DNA from: Xanthomonas sp. XNM01
Lineage (GTDB): Bacteria; Pseudomonadota; Gammaproteobacteria; Xanthomonadales; Xanthomonadaceae
Assembly: GCF_014851915.1 (NCBI RefSeq)
Contig: NZ_JACVAP010000004.1
Coordinates: 310,001 to 374,000 of the forward strand
DNA length: 64,000 nucleotides
Direction of reading: 5' to 3'
Part shown: piece by piece, positions 63,376 to 64,000 of the stretch
Position numbering within the stretch: the first letter of the stretch is position 1
How the letters are laid out: each line of letters starts with the position of its first letter
The notes under the pieces: model-generated
The model's database searches: none
Told to the model about the DNA's origin: nothing
What the model saw: only the letters and a program-made list of their open reading frames with translations
Translations under genes and position numbers: made by a program

Positions 63376-64000
63376 ATGCCGCGGCATCGTTTCGACAGAG
63401 CGTTCGCTCTCTGCACCCTGTTCCTGGCGCTCGCCGCATGCGGCGGCAAGCAGGAAGAGGACCCCCGGACCCAGCCGCCGCTGGTGCGTGCGGAGACCGT
63501 GCGCACGGCGGGGGGGCACACCCGATCCTTCACCGGCACGATCCAGGCCCGGGTTCAGAGCGACCTGGCCTTCCGTGTTGGCGGGAAACTGCAGGACCGG
63601 CTGGTCGATGCCGGGGAGGTGGTCAGGCGCGGCCAGCCGCTGATGCGGATGGATCCGGTGGATCTGGAACTGGCCGCGGGTGCGCAGCGGCAGGTGGTGG
63701 CCGCCGCCGAAGCGCGGGCGCATCAGACCCGGCAGGACGAAGCGCGCTACAAGGCGCTGGTTGCCAGCGGCGTGGTTTCGGTGTCGGCCTACGACCAGGT
63801 CAAGGCGACGGCCGACACGGCCGCCGCCGACCTGCGGGCGGCACGTGCGCAGGCTGGCGTCGCCGCGAATGCCAGCGGCTATACGACCCTGCTGGCCGAC
63901 GCAGACGGTGTGGTCATGGAGACCTTGGGTGAGCCGGGGCAGGTCGTCGCGGCGGGACAGGTGGTCGTGCGCGTCGCCCGTTCCGGCCCGCGCGAAGCGG
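63376..64000 (+). CDS. RND efflux periplasmic adaptor lipoprotein (5' part)
   Basis: The first ~208 residues of a membrane-fusion protein of the AcrA/MexA type. The signal peptide ends in lipobox LAACGG. Then come VRAETVRTAGGHTRSFTGTIQARVQSDLAFRVGGKLQDRLVDAGEVVRRGQPLMRMD (barrel-sandwich/lipoyl half), the helical hairpin (AAEARAHQTRQDEARYKALVASGVVSVSAYDQ) and ADGVVMETLGEPGQVVAAGQVVVRVA (second lipoyl half). The gene runs off the window. An inner-membrane RND pump gene is expected next. Confidence 0.95.
   Translation, partial: MPRHRFDRAFALCTLFLALAACGGKQEEDPRTQPPLVRAETVRTAGGHTRSFTGTIQARVQSDLAFRVGGKLQDRLVDAGEVVRRGQPLMRMDPVDLELAAGAQRQVVAAAEARAHQTRQDEARYKALVASGVVSVSAYDQVKATADTAAADLRAARAQAGVAANASGYTTLLADADGVVMETLGEPGQVVAAGQVVVRVARSGPREA

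Overview
The window reads as a chromosomal stretch of a high-GC gammaproteobacterium of the Xanthomonadaceae/Lysobacteraceae type. It could be Lysobacter, Luteimonas, Pseudoxanthomonas or Stenotrophomonas; the genus cannot be fixed from the sequence. The reasons are very strong GC bias at third codon positions, a homodimeric-type aceE, two large TonB-dependent receptors, a xanthomonin-like lasso peptide locus and a mix of stress and envelope genes. No rRNA, tRNA, CRISPR array or complete insertion sequence was seen.

Layout. (1) 1-1.6 kb: 3' part of aceE with a strong intrinsic terminator. (2) 1.7-10.6 kb: an accessory island, clearly AT-richer at its left side. It holds a translationally overlapping three-gene cassette (protein kinase/P-loop ATPase fusion, Rossmann-like protein, two-TM membrane protein), a convergent DruA-like DUF4338 gene, a Nudix hydrolase overlapping an HNH (McrA-like) endonuclease, and an XRE regulator with repeated operator-like sites. 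This looks like a defence island, and the three-gene cassette matches no system I can name. (3) 10.7-20.4 kb: a lasso peptide locus. TonB receptor and AtxE2-type isopeptidase lie on the plus strand. On the minus strand is a 46-aa precursor, then a hairpin, the fused B protein (RRE plus transglutaminase-like peptidase) and the C cyclase. A CheY-like receiver and a GntR regulator follow.

(4) 20.7-25.7 kb: GalE translationally coupled to a 1281-aa protein joining a GH1-like glycosidase, a glycosyltransferase and a UDP-galactopyranose mutase-like flavoprotein. (5) 26-31.2 kb: stress genes (Mn catalase, a Lys/Gln-rich microprotein, NhaA, DUF892 ferritin-like protein, lipoproteins). (6) 31.3-40.6 kb: HipBA toxin-antitoxin, an SRAP/HMCES homologue that has lost its catalytic residues, a LysR regulator divergent from an NAD(P)H oxidoreductase, DUF4126, a TraB-like secreted protein and a PNPOx-like stress protein.

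(7) 40.8-56.5 kb: S41 peptidase, porin, chemoreceptor, hybrid PAS histidine kinase, a large lipoprotein-like/TM unknown, exonuclease III with a DUF488 partner, a second DUF892 protein and a glycine-zipper protein. Two small paralogues of one unknown family flank this stretch. (8) 56.9-64 kb: an exbD pseudogene, a YiiX-like cysteine hydrolase directly behind eight copies of a 7-bp tandem repeat, DUF808, a TonB receptor, and a TetR regulator followed by the start of an RND efflux adaptor gene that runs off the end.

Functional links. The lasso genes form a make-export-recapture-degrade circuit: B and C make the peptide, the TonB receptor could take it back up, and the isopeptidase opens it. GalE and the fusion protein would supply and use UDP-galactofuranose. 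The island genes are plausibly all anti-phage.
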